19,423 nt of DNA, taken from NCBI GenBank assembly GCA_007130445.1, contig SLSM01000398.1:1-19423 (forward strand), written 5' to 3'. The notes under the pieces were generated by a model, which did not search any database, was not told where the DNA came from, and saw only the letters and a list, made by a program, of their open reading frames with translations. A program made the position numbers and the translations under genes. The stretch is from Trueperaceae bacterium (GTDB lineage: Bacteria; Deinococcota; Deinococci; Deinococcales; Trueperaceae). Positions 1-7,980 of the stretch are shown here, in pieces (the first letter of the stretch is position 1; every line of letters starts with the position of its first letter).

Positions 1-2093
1 CGCGACCTGGCCTTGGTGCTGACCCGGCGATCGCGCCACAACACCGGCCGACCCAAGGCGCGCTCGAAGTGCTCGATCGTCTTCATGGCGACGGCGTACA
101 CCATCTGCTGGTGGAACTGCGGGTTGCCCTCGGAGGGGGACCAGCCGTCGCGGGCGAGCAGCCGCTTGTCGTCGAGGTCCACGCCGGGGTAGCGCTTCCC
201 GGTGGCGTCCACGTCCTGCACGGCGATGTAGGCCCCGACGGGGCCGGCGCCGAGCTCCTCCCAGGGGACGTCGATCGTCGCCTCGTTGATCCGTGAACTC
301 GCCAAGCGAACGGAGAAGCTCGGGTCGAGCGCGTAGACGCGGATGCGGCGTCGCGACGGGGTGCTCGGCTCGGGCGTGACGTCGAACGCCGGCAGATCGG
401 CCGGGATGACCGCCTCGGACGCCGGCGTCCGCGGTGCCGTCCGGCCGCGGCCGGCGACGACCGGGTACTGATCGGCGACATGCCTACGGAGGGCCAGCGA
501 TGCCCGCTCGTCCTCGATCAGCGCCTCCAGGACCTGTCTGCGCGCGTCGGGGGAGAGCTTCACGTCGGCCTCGGGATCGGGGATCAAGCGCTGGAGCTCC
601 GGGTTGAGCATCCACCGTTGCATCAGCTCGAGATCGAACATCTGCTGCCGCTCCGGGGAGTGGGCGACGCCCAGGCCCGTCAGGATCCGGAGGAGCGGGA
701 ACCAGTCGTCGTCGGACCGCGTCTGCGGCAAGCCAATGACCGGGGCGACGTCGAGCGCCTTGCTCGCCTGCAGCACCCCTGTGCCGACGTACGGTGCGTC
801 GCCCCGCGACGCTCGCGCCGACGAGAAGAGCGCGTGGCGAGCGGCTTCGACGCGGCGCCAGTCGCGCTCGAGCTCGAGCTTGTGCTGCTCCAGCCACAGC
901 GCCGCCGCCGCCGCCACCTGCGGTGTGGCGGCGGACGTGCCCGCGCCATCGAGCCGCACCGAGTCGGGGCAGCCGTAGCGCGGCCAGGGGATGTTCGGTG
1001 TGAACGCCGCGATCGCGGCCGTCATGGCGCTCGCCGGTCCGTGGTTGCCCTCGAACACGCGTGCGCAACCGGGACCGCCCAGGCCGCGATACGGCCGGCC
1101 GTCCGCCATCACGCCGGTGACCGCGATCACGCGCCGGTAGCGTGCCGGGTACACCACGCCGCGCACGGGCAGGCCACCGAAGTTGTTGCCGGCGGCCGCG
1201 ACCATGCACATGCCGCCGAGGTAGGCGCGGTCGATCGTCTCGCGCCACAGGCGCGACGGGAGCCCGCCCATGCTCATCGACAGGACGTCGCAGGCGTGCT
1301 CGAGCGCGTAGTCCAGGGCCTGGGCGAAGGCGCTCGTGTAGAGCAGGACGACGCGCTGGGCGATGCGCAACGGCAGCACGTCCGCGTCCGGGGCGCCGCC
1401 GAGCGGCGGTGCGTTCTCGCTCGCGGGTGCGCCCGCGAGGATGCCGATCGTGCCGGTTCCGTGGCCGGTGGCGTCGAGGATCCGGACGCGGCGCGCAGGG
1501 TCTTGCGCGCCGTGGTCAGCAGGGTCGCCGGGGACGAAGCTTCGCTCGAGATCGACGAGGACGTTGCGCGGGGCGGTGGTGTGCGAACGCGAGTAGCCGG
1601 TGTCGAGGTGCGCGATGCGGGTACGGGGCTCCGTGAAGACGACGCGCGAGCGGGCGTCGCCCAGTTGGCTGAAGCCTTCGCCGAGGTGCCACGCGAAGCC
1701 AGCGGGTCCGACGGCCTTGCCGCACTCGCCGTCCTGATCCACCGGACCACAGTCCGTGCCCAGCGCGAGCCTGCCGTCCGGTGGCAGCTCGTTCGGGTCG
1801 TGGCCGTGGTCGCCGTACATGTCGTGCACGATGTCCGGCTCGACGAAGAGGACGTCGGCGGGGGCGAGGCCGAGCTGGTCGGCGACGCGGGTGTGCGCCA
1901 CGTCCCACGGCGTGGCGGCGCCCTCGGCGAGCTCGGCGACGAACCACTCCGCGCTCGTCGAGAGGCGGAAGGGGGCGCGCGACTCGAACAGGGGGCGCAG
2001 CATGCCGCGCGACTCGGCCGCCGCCAAGGCGGTCGAAGGGCGCAGCTTGACCAGGATGCGGTTGTTACCGCCGGACTGCCTGTCGTTCGACAC
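1..2093 (-). CDS. Subtilisin-like (S8) serine protease, 3' end outside window
   Basis: Serine endopeptidase of the subtilase family; about 697 residues lie in the window and the frame runs off the left edge without a stop. The full catalytic set is visible: Asp164 in HLDTGYS, His211 in GHGTGT, oxyanion Asn303 in AAAGNN and Ser387 in GAGTSAATPQ. Residues about 10-110 precede the catalytic domain and could be an inhibitor-like propeptide. After about residue 420 comes a linker, then a region with a conserved-looking stretch (QQMVYAV, HFERALGR) that I cannot assign and that may begin another domain. The GTG start at 2093 was chosen because GGAG lies 6 bases upstream; GTG 2096 is the alternative. 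The N terminus (MSNDRQSGG) has no signal peptide, so export by Sec is not evident. It lies 87 bases behind the M12A protease gene, on the same strand and in the same frame, and is probably cotranscribed with it. Family call is firm; substrate unknown. Confidence 0.9.
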   Translation of the reverse strand, partial: MSNDRQSGGNNRILVKLRPSTALAAAESRGMLRPLFESRAPFRLSTSAEWFVAELAEGAATPWDVAHTRVADQLGLAPADVLFVEPDIVHDMYGDHGHDPNELPPDGRLALGTDCGPVDQDGECGKAVGPAGFAWHLGEGFSQLGDARSRVVFTEPRTRIAHLDTGYSRSHTTAPRNVLVDLERSFVPGDPADHGAQDPARRVRILDATGHGTGTIGILAGAPASENAPPLGGAPDADVLPLRIAQRVVLLYTSAFAQALDYALEHACDVLSMSMGGLPSRLWRETIDRAYLGGMCMVAAAGNNFGGLPVRGVVYPARYRRVIAVTGVMADGRPYRGLGGPGCARVFEGNHGPASAMTAAIAAFTPNIPWPRYGCPDSVRLDGAGTSAATPQVAAAAALWLEQHKLELERDWRRVEAARHALFSSARASRGDAPYVGTGVLQASKALDVAPVIGLPQTRSDDDWFPLLRILTGLGVAHSPERQQMFDLELMQRWMLNPELQRLIPDPEADVKLSPDARRQVLEALIEDERASLALRRHVADQYPVVAGRGRTAPRTPASEAVIPADLPAFDVTPEPSTPSRRRIRVYALDPSFSVRLASSRINEATIDVPWEELGAGPVGAYIAVQDVDATGKRYPGVDLDDKRLLARDGWSPSEGNPQFHQQMVYAVAMKTIEHFERALGRPVLWRDRRVSTKARS

Positions 2094-2180
2094 CACGGCC
2101 TCCAAACCGAGAGAGGTGCCGAGGCGCGACGCACCTCGTGCCCCCTGTGTCTGCGCCCGCCGGTGACGCGGCGGTTGCGG

Positions 2181-3320
2181 TCAGAACATCGCGACGAGCA
2201 GCGGCTCCGTCTCCAGCCTGTAGGCCACTCGCACGCGCAGCCGGTACTCGTCGCCGCGGTACAGCCTCACTCGCAATCGCGCTTGCCTGTCGAAACCCAT
2301 GTCGTTGTCGCCCGCGACGTACAGCGGAGCCCCATCGACCATGCGCACGAGCACCATGGTGGTGTCGCCCTCGCCCAGCACCTGGAAGGTGTAGGTCCGC
2401 GTCGCCCGCGGCCGCACGGCGAACTCCTTCTGCTCGCCTTGGCCGATGTCGAGCTCTCCGACGCTGCCGAGCACGAGCTCGTCCACCGCCGCATCGTCGA
2501 TCGGCGGGTAGAACTTCCGCGCCCACGCGGCGTCACGAGCCGACAACCCCGGTGTCGGCGTGAGACCGTTCCGGTAGGGTTCGGGTTCCACGATGAAGCC
2601 GGGGGAGAACGGGTAGTGCATGACCGAGTCCGGGTCCCAGCTCGATCCTTCGACTTCCGAGGTGTCGAGCTTCATCAGCACGTTCCTGTAGATGGTCTGT
2701 CGGTCCCATCGGTTCGGCGGCCGCGACAGCGCGGCGTACACGAAGTCTTCGTCCCACACGATGCCCGCATACGGGTTCTGGTGCTCGTGGGGGAAGCCGA
2801 TCGCGTGGCCGACCTCGTGCAGCGCCGTGTCACCACCGGACGGGCCGGTGAGATCCCAGCCGAAGTTCATGGTCCGTGCGTTCATGCCGATGCGTAGGTT
2901 GTCGGTACCCACGTACGACCACGAGCCGCGTCCGGGCTCGAAGCCGATGCGCAACTCGGCCTCCGAGCGATCGTCCACCTCGGTGAAGGTGAGGCCGATG
3001 CCCTGCGCCTTCCACGTGTCGAACGCCTGCCGAACCCGATCGAGCTGCGCCTGGTCCCTGGCTCGCCACGACACGACCGTCGTCGTGCCGTCGGCGAGCA
3101 CGTACGCAGAGGCGTCGGCGTCACCGTCGAAGAAGTAGTACTTGATGTTGGTGCCGGTCTGCCACTTCTTCCGCGTCATGGCGATCGCACTCAGGCGGTT
3201 GCGATCGTGGATCGGGTCGAACTGCGGTTCCGGCATCTGAGGCACGTGGCAGTACATGTGCTGCGTCTCGGGCGCGGCGCCGGCCCTACTCGTCGAGGAG
3301 TCCGTGGAGTCGTTCGGCAT
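2181..3320 (-). CDS. Astacin-like (M12A) zinc metalloprotease
   Basis: A 379-residue zinc endopeptidase. The extended metzincin zinc motif HEVGHAIGFPHE is complete (His168, Glu169, His172, His178), and a Met-turn SVMHY follows at residues 232-236 (Met234, Tyr236). Residues about 45-260 form the catalytic domain. Residues about 280-379 look like a beta-sandwich similar to pre-peptidase C-terminal domains (many alternating hydrophobic strands, ending in LLVAMF). The N terminus is polar and has no Sec signal or lipobox, unusual for astacins, which are normally secreted as zymogens. ATG 3320 is preceded by GTTTGGAG with 9 bases of spacing; the same GTTTGGAG precedes the S8 gene downstream. A consensus promoter lies 132 bases upstream. 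Probably the first gene of a two-protease operon, divergent from the CHAT protein gene. Family call is firm; cellular role unknown. Confidence 0.92.
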   Translation of the reverse strand: MPNDSTDSSTSRAGAAPETQHMYCHVPQMPEPQFDPIHDRNRLSAIAMTRKKWQTGTNIKYYFFDGDADASAYVLADGTTTVVSWRARDQAQLDRVRQAFDTWKAQGIGLTFTEVDDRSEAELRIGFEPGRGSWSYVGTDNLRIGMNARTMNFGWDLTGPSGGDTALHEVGHAIGFPHEHQNPYAGIVWDEDFVYAALSRPPNRWDRQTIYRNVLMKLDTSEVEGSSWDPDSVMHYPFSPGFIVEPEPYRNGLTPTPGLSARDAAWARKFYPPIDDAAVDELVLGSVGELDIGQGEQKEFAVRPRATRTYTFQVLGEGDTTMVLVRMVDGAPLYVAGDNDMGFDRQARLRVRLYRGDEYRLRVRVAYRLETEPLLVAMF

Positions 3321-3451
3321 GCGGCATCACTCCAAACTCTGCGATCGTGGTGCGGACGATCCGGGCGGCGCCTGTCGGGGCACGATGGTCAAGGCAGGCA
3401 GATTCGCACCGTCGGGGCAGGGAACCGGGAAGGCATGCGCTGTGGACGCGC

Positions 3452-3480
3452 ATTATGCGGGGGTTGCAGGACGATGTCAA
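3452..3480 (-). promoter_or_regulatory. Sigma-70-like promoter for the M12A/S8 protease operon
   Basis: On the minus strand TTGACA (3480-3475) and CATAAT (3457-3452) are separated by exactly 17 bases: a perfect -35 and a 5/6 -10 box. Transcription would start near 3445, giving a leader of about 125 bases before the metalloprotease ATG. The -10 box lies inside an 11-base palindrome (CGCAT-T-ATGCG, 3449-3459) that could be an operator or chance. Confidence 0.7.
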
Positions 3481-3572
3481 GCGTGCGCATTCACTCATAT
3501 AGGTTGTTACCGAAGCCGGCCCCTCGCACTCGGGCGCTGCACGGAGGGCGTGCCAGCGCCCCCCGATCTCGC

Positions 3573-3602
3573 CCGTGATGCACCGTGATGCGCCGTGATG
3601 CG
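3573..3602. repeat. Three tandem copies of a 10-base repeat
   Basis: CCGTGATGCA, CCGTGATGCG and CCGTGATGCG follow each other without gaps; the period is 10 bases, about one helical turn. It lies between the two divergent promoters. It could be a cluster of protein-binding half-sites on one helix face or simple replication slippage. Confidence 0.75.
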
Positions 3603-3910
3603 ACGCGCGAGGTCGCGCACGGTCGTCGTCGCACCGACGCCGCTCGCGAGCCGACGCGCCACCGAACCGCTCGAGGAGAGCGTGTCGTAGCCGGGGGAGC
3701 GCAACGACGTCGGCGCTTCGGCGACCGCGCGTTCGACCCATCTCGGCGGCAGCCCAGATGCCTGCGGTTACGCCGGTCGTCACCCCCCCCTTCGTGACCT
3801 GGAGTATGCACCCGTCACGCCGCACGACACGGTGACGCCGCGGCTGCGGATTTGGGACACGGGGCGGGGATGTCCTCAAGGACCCATCGCAGCCGAGTTC
3901 CCGCGTCGCA

Positions 3911-3939
3911 TTGCCGAGACGCCGCAGCTGTGATAGTAT
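3911..3939 (+). promoter_or_regulatory. Sigma-70-like promoter for the CHAT/hydrolase gene
   Basis: TTGCCG (3911-3916), a 17-base spacer and TAGTAT (3934-3939) form a plausible plus-strand promoter in the only AT-rich stretch before the CHAT gene. Transcription would start near 3946, giving a leader of about 220 bases to the start codon at 4164, which is long enough to carry regulation. Confidence 0.55.
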
Positions 3940-3965
3940 TCATCCTCATCAATCGGATTGCAGGG

Positions 3966-3997
3966 CGACCGTCGCGATGCACGTGCCAGGACGGTCG
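3966..3997 (+). promoter_or_regulatory. Inverted repeat in the CHAT gene leader
   Basis: CGACCGTC (3966-3973) and its exact reverse complement GACGGTCG (3990-3997) are separated by 16 bases. The repeat begins about 20 bases downstream of the predicted transcription start. It could be an operator spanning two helical turns or an RNA hairpin in the leader; an 8-base repeat could also be chance in high-GC DNA. Confidence 0.3.
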
Positions 3998-4163
3998 GCC
4001 TCTTCCGGGTGCCGCTCGAGGTGAACGTCAGGGACCTCCTGTTGCGGGACGTCGTCGGACTCGTGCGCGACCTACGTCCACTGGCCCTCGAGCAACGCGA
4101 GGACGCTCCGCTGCCATCGGCGGTCACTGAAACGGACGATGTCGTGGAACGTGGTGCGGGGGG

Positions 4164-7100
4164 ATGTACATGCCAACGGTAACGAGATCGAGCGGCATCA
4201 GCGTCGCAACGCCTGACACGGTACGTGTGGCGACGGACACGCCCGCGGGCGCACGGCCCACGCGACCGGACGCAGGCGTGAGGTCGCGAGGCCGCCCGCG
4301 CGGCCCGGTCCCGCTCCGAGTGCAGGCGGGATCGCCCGGCGCGCCGTCGGACATCTTCGACCTCCTGAGCGACGAGTTGAAGCTGCTCGACGTCGTCACA
4401 CTCGAGCCGACGGTGACGCCGACGTCGGTCGGAGGAACGCGTAGTCGCCGGTCCGAACGAGTCGACTCGTTGCAGCAGGTGGACATCGACGTGCCGTTGG
4501 AAGACGGCGAGTGGGCCGTGCTCCTCGTGGAACAGGACGGGGTCTTCGCGTGGGACTTCGGCGAGGTCGACGACGGTCCGGCCGTGCCCGCCGCACGTGG
4601 TGGCGCCGTGCGTCGGAGCTCGGAGCGCTCGCCTCGCCGCGTCGCGCACTTCCACCTCGACCTGCACGCGCGTGGAACGCCCGCGCGACGGCGCTCGACG
4701 CTGGGATTCGCGCGCAGCCTGCTCCTGCGCCCCGCCCTCGCGGCGGTCTTCACGTTCGGGGCCCAGCTCTTGGTGGGCCAGGTGGTGAAGCGCATCGAGC
4801 GCGACGTCGAGCGCGGACTACTGCACATCACCGCGTCTGAGCCCGACACGTGGAGTCGGCTGAGCAGCGCACGGAAGCTGTCATGGCCGACCGACCGAGC
4901 GGCCCGCATCTTGCTCTTCGTTCACGGCACCTTCAGTTCGACCGTCGGAGGGTTCGGGGAGATCGCGCTCACGGAGGCGGGTCGGGCGTTCCTCGAAGAC
5001 GCGACGAGTGCCTACGACGCCATCCTCGGGTTCGATCACGCCACACTGAGCGAGGACCCGGTCGAGAACGCCGAGCACCTGCTCGAGCTGCTGCGTGCCA
5101 TCCCGGGGTCGCACCCGCCCAACATCGACGTGATCGCGCACAGCCGCGGGGCGCTCGTGATCCGGAGCCTGGTCGAGCACCTCCAGCCGAAGGAGCGACC
5201 CCAGCTCGCGGAGGGTTCGGACGCACACGTGCGCCGGCTCGTGCTGGTCGGCGGGACGAACAACGGGACCGCCCTGGCACAGGCGGCGAACTGGCACGCG
5301 ATGATCGACCTGTACACGAACCTCGTCGTCGCAGGCTCGCGCGTGCTCTCGTTGGCGGGACCGCAGGGAGCTGCGGTCGGTCGGGTCGTTCGCGCGGGCT
5401 TGCAAGGCCTGGCCCGGTTCGCAAAGGCCGTCACCGTCGTGGGGCTCGATGCGGCGCGCGTACCGGGTCTGGCGGCGATGGACCCCACCCAGGCGTTCGT
5501 CCGTGACCTGAACCAGACCCAGCCCGGGCAGCCGACGCCCGACGATCTCGACGTGTTCGTGATCATGTCGGACTTCGACTCGAGACGTCCAGCCGACCCG
5601 TCCACTGGCATGCCGAAGCGGCTCGTCAAGGCGTTGGCGGACCGACTGGTGGACCAGCTGATGGGGGTCGAGAACGATCTCGTGGTCGACGTCGCCTCGA
5701 TGACCCACGTCGACCCACACGTCGACGTCGGTGGCGGCTTCATCCGCGGCGTCCATGACTTCGGCACGAATGCACGCGTGCACCACACCAACTATTTCGT
5801 GCAGCCGGACACCTTCGTCGCGCTGCGACGGTGGCTCGGCGTCGGCTCGCCCCAGTCCCGTACGGAACGCGGCGTCCCGCGCCGCGAGCCCGGACGCGTG
5901 GCGGTCGACCTCCCATCCGTGGTCGACACCGACTTCGTCGAGATCGACGCAGCGATGCCCGTGGCGCTGGCGCGAGACCTCACGTCCGACTCGCCCGCGC
6001 GCTTCGTGGTGGTGCGGCGGCTCGAGCCGTACGACGGGGCGCTGTACCACTATGCGTTTACGCGCGAGGAGTTCACCGACATGCTCCGGAGCCTCGAACT
6101 GGACGACGACAAGAGCCTGGAACAGCTCGGCGTCCTGTTCGAGTCGCACGCGTCGCCCGAGGTGAGCCCAGCGCAATCGCGTGGGTACGCTGTCGCGGAC
6201 GCCGCGACGCCGTGGGCGCGGCGGCAGGTCGTGCTGTCGGACGGGCGCCCGGTCGGAGTGGTGCCCTACGTGGGTGATTTCGTGGGGCTGACGGCCGCGC
6301 TCGCTGACGAGCCCGTCGTCACGCCGCCCCAGGTGCCCCCGCGCCGCGGGACCGCCGTGGCGCCCGGGCCCCGTGGAGCGCGCCCACCGGCTCGGCGCGG
6401 CCCGCTGGAAGCGACGGCGCCGGAGCCAGCCGAGGACGGGACGGTTCGCCAGTTCTTCCGGGCGCAGATGGACGACGAGATCCAGATCGATCGGGCGACC
6501 ACGCTCATGGTGGAGGTGTCGGCCGATGCGCTGAGCGCCGCCGCCCGCGGCGGCGAAGCGGCTGGCAGCGGCGACGTGATCGCGTCGCGGACGATCAGCA
6601 TCGCGGTGATCGGCAGGCGGAACGTGGTCGTCGTCGGCGACGACCGAGTGGACGTGCAACCGGCCGAGCCGAACGCGCCGCACCGTTTGTTCTTCGAGGT
6701 TCGAGGCACGCACGCGGGCGATGGTGAGGTGTGGGTGATCGCGCAGCAGGGCCCACAACCGCTCGTCACGCTCGAACTCAACGTCACCGTCGTCGCTGAC
6801 CGTGTCCCCGGCCGCCGCAGGCACGCCGTGAGCGACGCCGTGGCGCCGATGCTCGCGCAGCCGAAGCGGCGCAACCAGCTTCGGATCGTCGAGCAACGCC
6901 ACGGCACGGAGTCCTCGTTCGACTTCGAGTTCCGCTCGGAGGCGCTGGACCGCTTCGAGTTCGCCACGACGCGCTTGAGCGGCGACCCGGCGACGTACGT
7001 CGAGGCGCTCTATCGCGAGATCGAAGAGAGGTGGGTAGAACACCAAGCCGACGTGGACGCGTTCGCGCTGGACTTGCAGGCCATGGGCGCGACCATGTTC

Positions 7101-7949
7101 GCGCGGCTCATCCCGGCTCCGATCCAACGAGCGCTCTGGGATGGGCGAGACACGATCGACTCGATCGAAGTGGTGAGTACCGAGCCGTTCATCCCGTGGG
7201 AGCTCGTGCACCTTCGCGACCCGGACGCACGGGGTTTGGATGACACCGAACGGTTCTTCGGCCTCATGGGGATGGTGCGTTGGCTGCACGGAGCGGGGCT
7301 TGCGCGGCCGACGATCAAGCTCACGGATGCGGTCGTCAAGGCCGTCGTCCCGGACTACCCGGTGGGCTCGGGGAAGGAGCTTCCGGCAACGAAGGACGAG
7401 CTCGACTTCCTCACGAAGACGCTTGGCGCCGAGCGTGTTCCAGCGCAACACGCCGATGTGCTGCGCCTCCTGCGGACGCCTGGGAGCTTCGACGTCTTGC
7501 ACTTCGCCGGGCACGGTGTCGCCGCCGCCGACGACATCGCGAACGCGCAGCTCATCCTCGAGGGGCGCGTCGAGGACGATGTGTGGTACCCGTCGGAGCT
7601 GAGCGCGACGACGGTCGATGCGTTCGCGAGGCTCGAGGCGGACGACGGGACGCGGCCACTCGTCTTCCTGAACGCCTGTCAGGTGGGTCGCGCCGGGTAC
7701 CAGTTGACTGGTCTCGGTGGGTTCGCTCAAGCCTTCCTGAGGGGTCGAGCCGGCGCATTCGTCGGGTCGCTCTGGGCCGTCGGCGACGCTCCCGCGGCGA
7801 CGTTCTCGGAGGCGTTCTACGGCGCGCTCCAGAGCGGGAAGACCTTGTCCGAAGCAACGACCGTCGCCCGGCGAGCGGCGCGGTCCGCCGGGGAGGCATC
7901 GTGGCTCGCCTACGCCGTGTACGGCGATCCGCACGCCGTGGCGGTGTAG
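4164..7949 (+). CDS. Alpha/beta-hydrolase and CHAT (caspase-like) protease fusion protein
   Basis: 1261 residues. Residues 1-110 are low-complexity and basic. Residues about 180-210 are hydrophobic, and residues about 245-560 are an alpha/beta-hydrolase (lipase/esterase-like) domain: VHGTF with His254, nucleophile Ser327 in AHSRG, probable acid Asp505 in ENDLVV and His541 in HTNYF. Residues about 760-880 are beta-rich and unassigned. Residues about 930-1261 are a CHAT domain with the caspase dyad: His1117 in HFAGHG and Cys1172 in NACQVG, followed by the typical GSLWAVGDAPA helix region. The CHAT domain is a clan CD cysteine peptidase known from separase and Craspase-type systems; the hydrolase may act on lipid or ester substrates. 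ATG 4164 or ATG 4170 can start it; a G-rich stretch at 4158-4163 fits 4170 slightly better, and an in-frame stop at 4128 limits the start. No signal peptide is seen, so it is probably cytoplasmic. It is divergent from two other protease genes. Both active sites look intact; substrate and trigger are unknown. Confidence 0.9.
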   Translation: MYMPTVTRSSGISVATPDTVRVATDTPAGARPTRPDAGVRSRGRPRGPVPLRVQAGSPGAPSDIFDLLSDELKLLDVVTLEPTVTPTSVGGTRSRRSERVDSLQQVDIDVPLEDGEWAVLLVEQDGVFAWDFGEVDDGPAVPAARGGAVRRSSERSPRRVAHFHLDLHARGTPARRRSTLGFARSLLLRPALAAVFTFGAQLLVGQVVKRIERDVERGLLHITASEPDTWSRLSSARKLSWPTDRAARILLFVHGTFSSTVGGFGEIALTEAGRAFLEDATSAYDAILGFDHATLSEDPVENAEHLLELLRAIPGSHPPNIDVIAHSRGALVIRSLVEHLQPKERPQLAEGSDAHVRRLVLVGGTNNGTALAQAANWHAMIDLYTNLVVAGSRVLSLAGPQGAAVGRVVRAGLQGLARFAKAVTVVGLDAARVPGLAAMDPTQAFVRDLNQTQPGQPTPDDLDVFVIMSDFDSRRPADPSTGMPKRLVKALADRLVDQLMGVENDLVVDVASMTHVDPHVDVGGGFIRGVHDFGTNARVHHTNYFVQPDTFVALRRWLGVGSPQSRTERGVPRREPGRVAVDLPSVVDTDFVEIDAAMPVALARDLTSDSPARFVVVRRLEPYDGALYHYAFTREEFTDMLRSLELDDDKSLEQLGVLFESHASPEVSPAQSRGYAVADAATPWARRQVVLSDGRPVGVVPYVGDFVGLTAALADEPVVTPPQVPPRRGTAVAPGPRGARPPARRGPLEATAPEPAEDGTVRQFFRAQMDDEIQIDRATTLMVEVSADALSAAARGGEAAGSGDVIASRTISIAVIGRRNVVVVGDDRVDVQPAEPNAPHRLFFEVRGTHAGDGEVWVIAQQGPQPLVTLELNVTVVADRVPGRRRHAVSDAVAPMLAQPKRRNQLRIVEQRHGTESSFDFEFRSEALDRFEFATTRLSGDPATYVEALYREIEERWVEHQADVDAFALDLQAMGATMFARLIPAPIQRALWDGRDTIDSIEVVSTEPFIPWELVHLRDPDARGLDDTERFFGLMGMVRWLHGAGLARPTIKLTDAVVKAVVPDYPVGSGKELPATKDELDFLTKTLGAERVPAQHADVLRLLRTPGSFDVLHFAGHGVAAADDIANAQLILEGRVEDDVWYPSELSATTVDAFARLEADDGTRPLVFLNACQVGRAGYQLTGLGGFAQAFLRGRAGAFVGSLWAVGDAPAATFSEAFYGALQSGKTLSEATTVARRAARSAGEASWLAYAVYGDPHAVAV

Positions 7950-7977
7950 CAGCGCCACTGCTCGACGGCGCCGTCGA
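7948..7977 (+). terminator. Two adjacent small hairpins after the CHAT gene, possible terminator
   Basis: AGCAG/CTGCT (7948-7952 and 7958-7962, 5-base loop) is followed immediately by a perfect 16-base palindrome TCGACGGCGCCGTCGA (7962-7977). Both lie at or just after the CHAT stop codon. There is no T tract, so this is not a canonical intrinsic terminator. Confidence 0.3.
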
Positions 7978-7980
7978 CGA

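Larger units (their letters stand above)
3321..4163. other. 840-base intergenic region between divergent protease genes
   Basis: No gene can be supported here. It contains a minus-strand sigma-70-like promoter (3452-3480), a 10-base triple tandem repeat (3573-3602), a C8 run near 3783-3790, a plus-strand promoter (3911-3939) and an 8-base inverted repeat (3966-3997). Two local AT-richer islands (about 3450-3515 and 3930-3960) coincide with the promoters. Several open frames cross the region but none has a ribosome site, family motif or consistent codon pattern along its whole length. The stretch 3946-4150 read on the minus strand has coding-like base composition but is broken by stop codons. 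Confidence 0.6.

Noticed and set aside
480..2897. 805-codon open frame on the plus strand
   Set aside because: Arg/Ala/Val-rich antisense of the S8 and M12A protease genes, which have intact catalytic motifs on the minus strand; no recognisable domain and no ribosome site.
3573..3602. Tandem repeat as a possible CRISPR
   Set aside because: The 10-base unit has no spacers; no CRISPR array or cas gene is present in the window.
3286..3879. 197-codon minus-strand frame upstream of the M12A gene
   Set aside because: No family motif or ribosome site, contains the tandem repeat and the consensus promoter, and overlaps the M12A start in another frame.
3958..4182. 74-codon plus-strand frame overlapping the CHAT start
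   Set aside because: TTG start with no convincing ribosome site; codon-position GC fits the opposite strand better. Kept only as part of a low-scoring finding.
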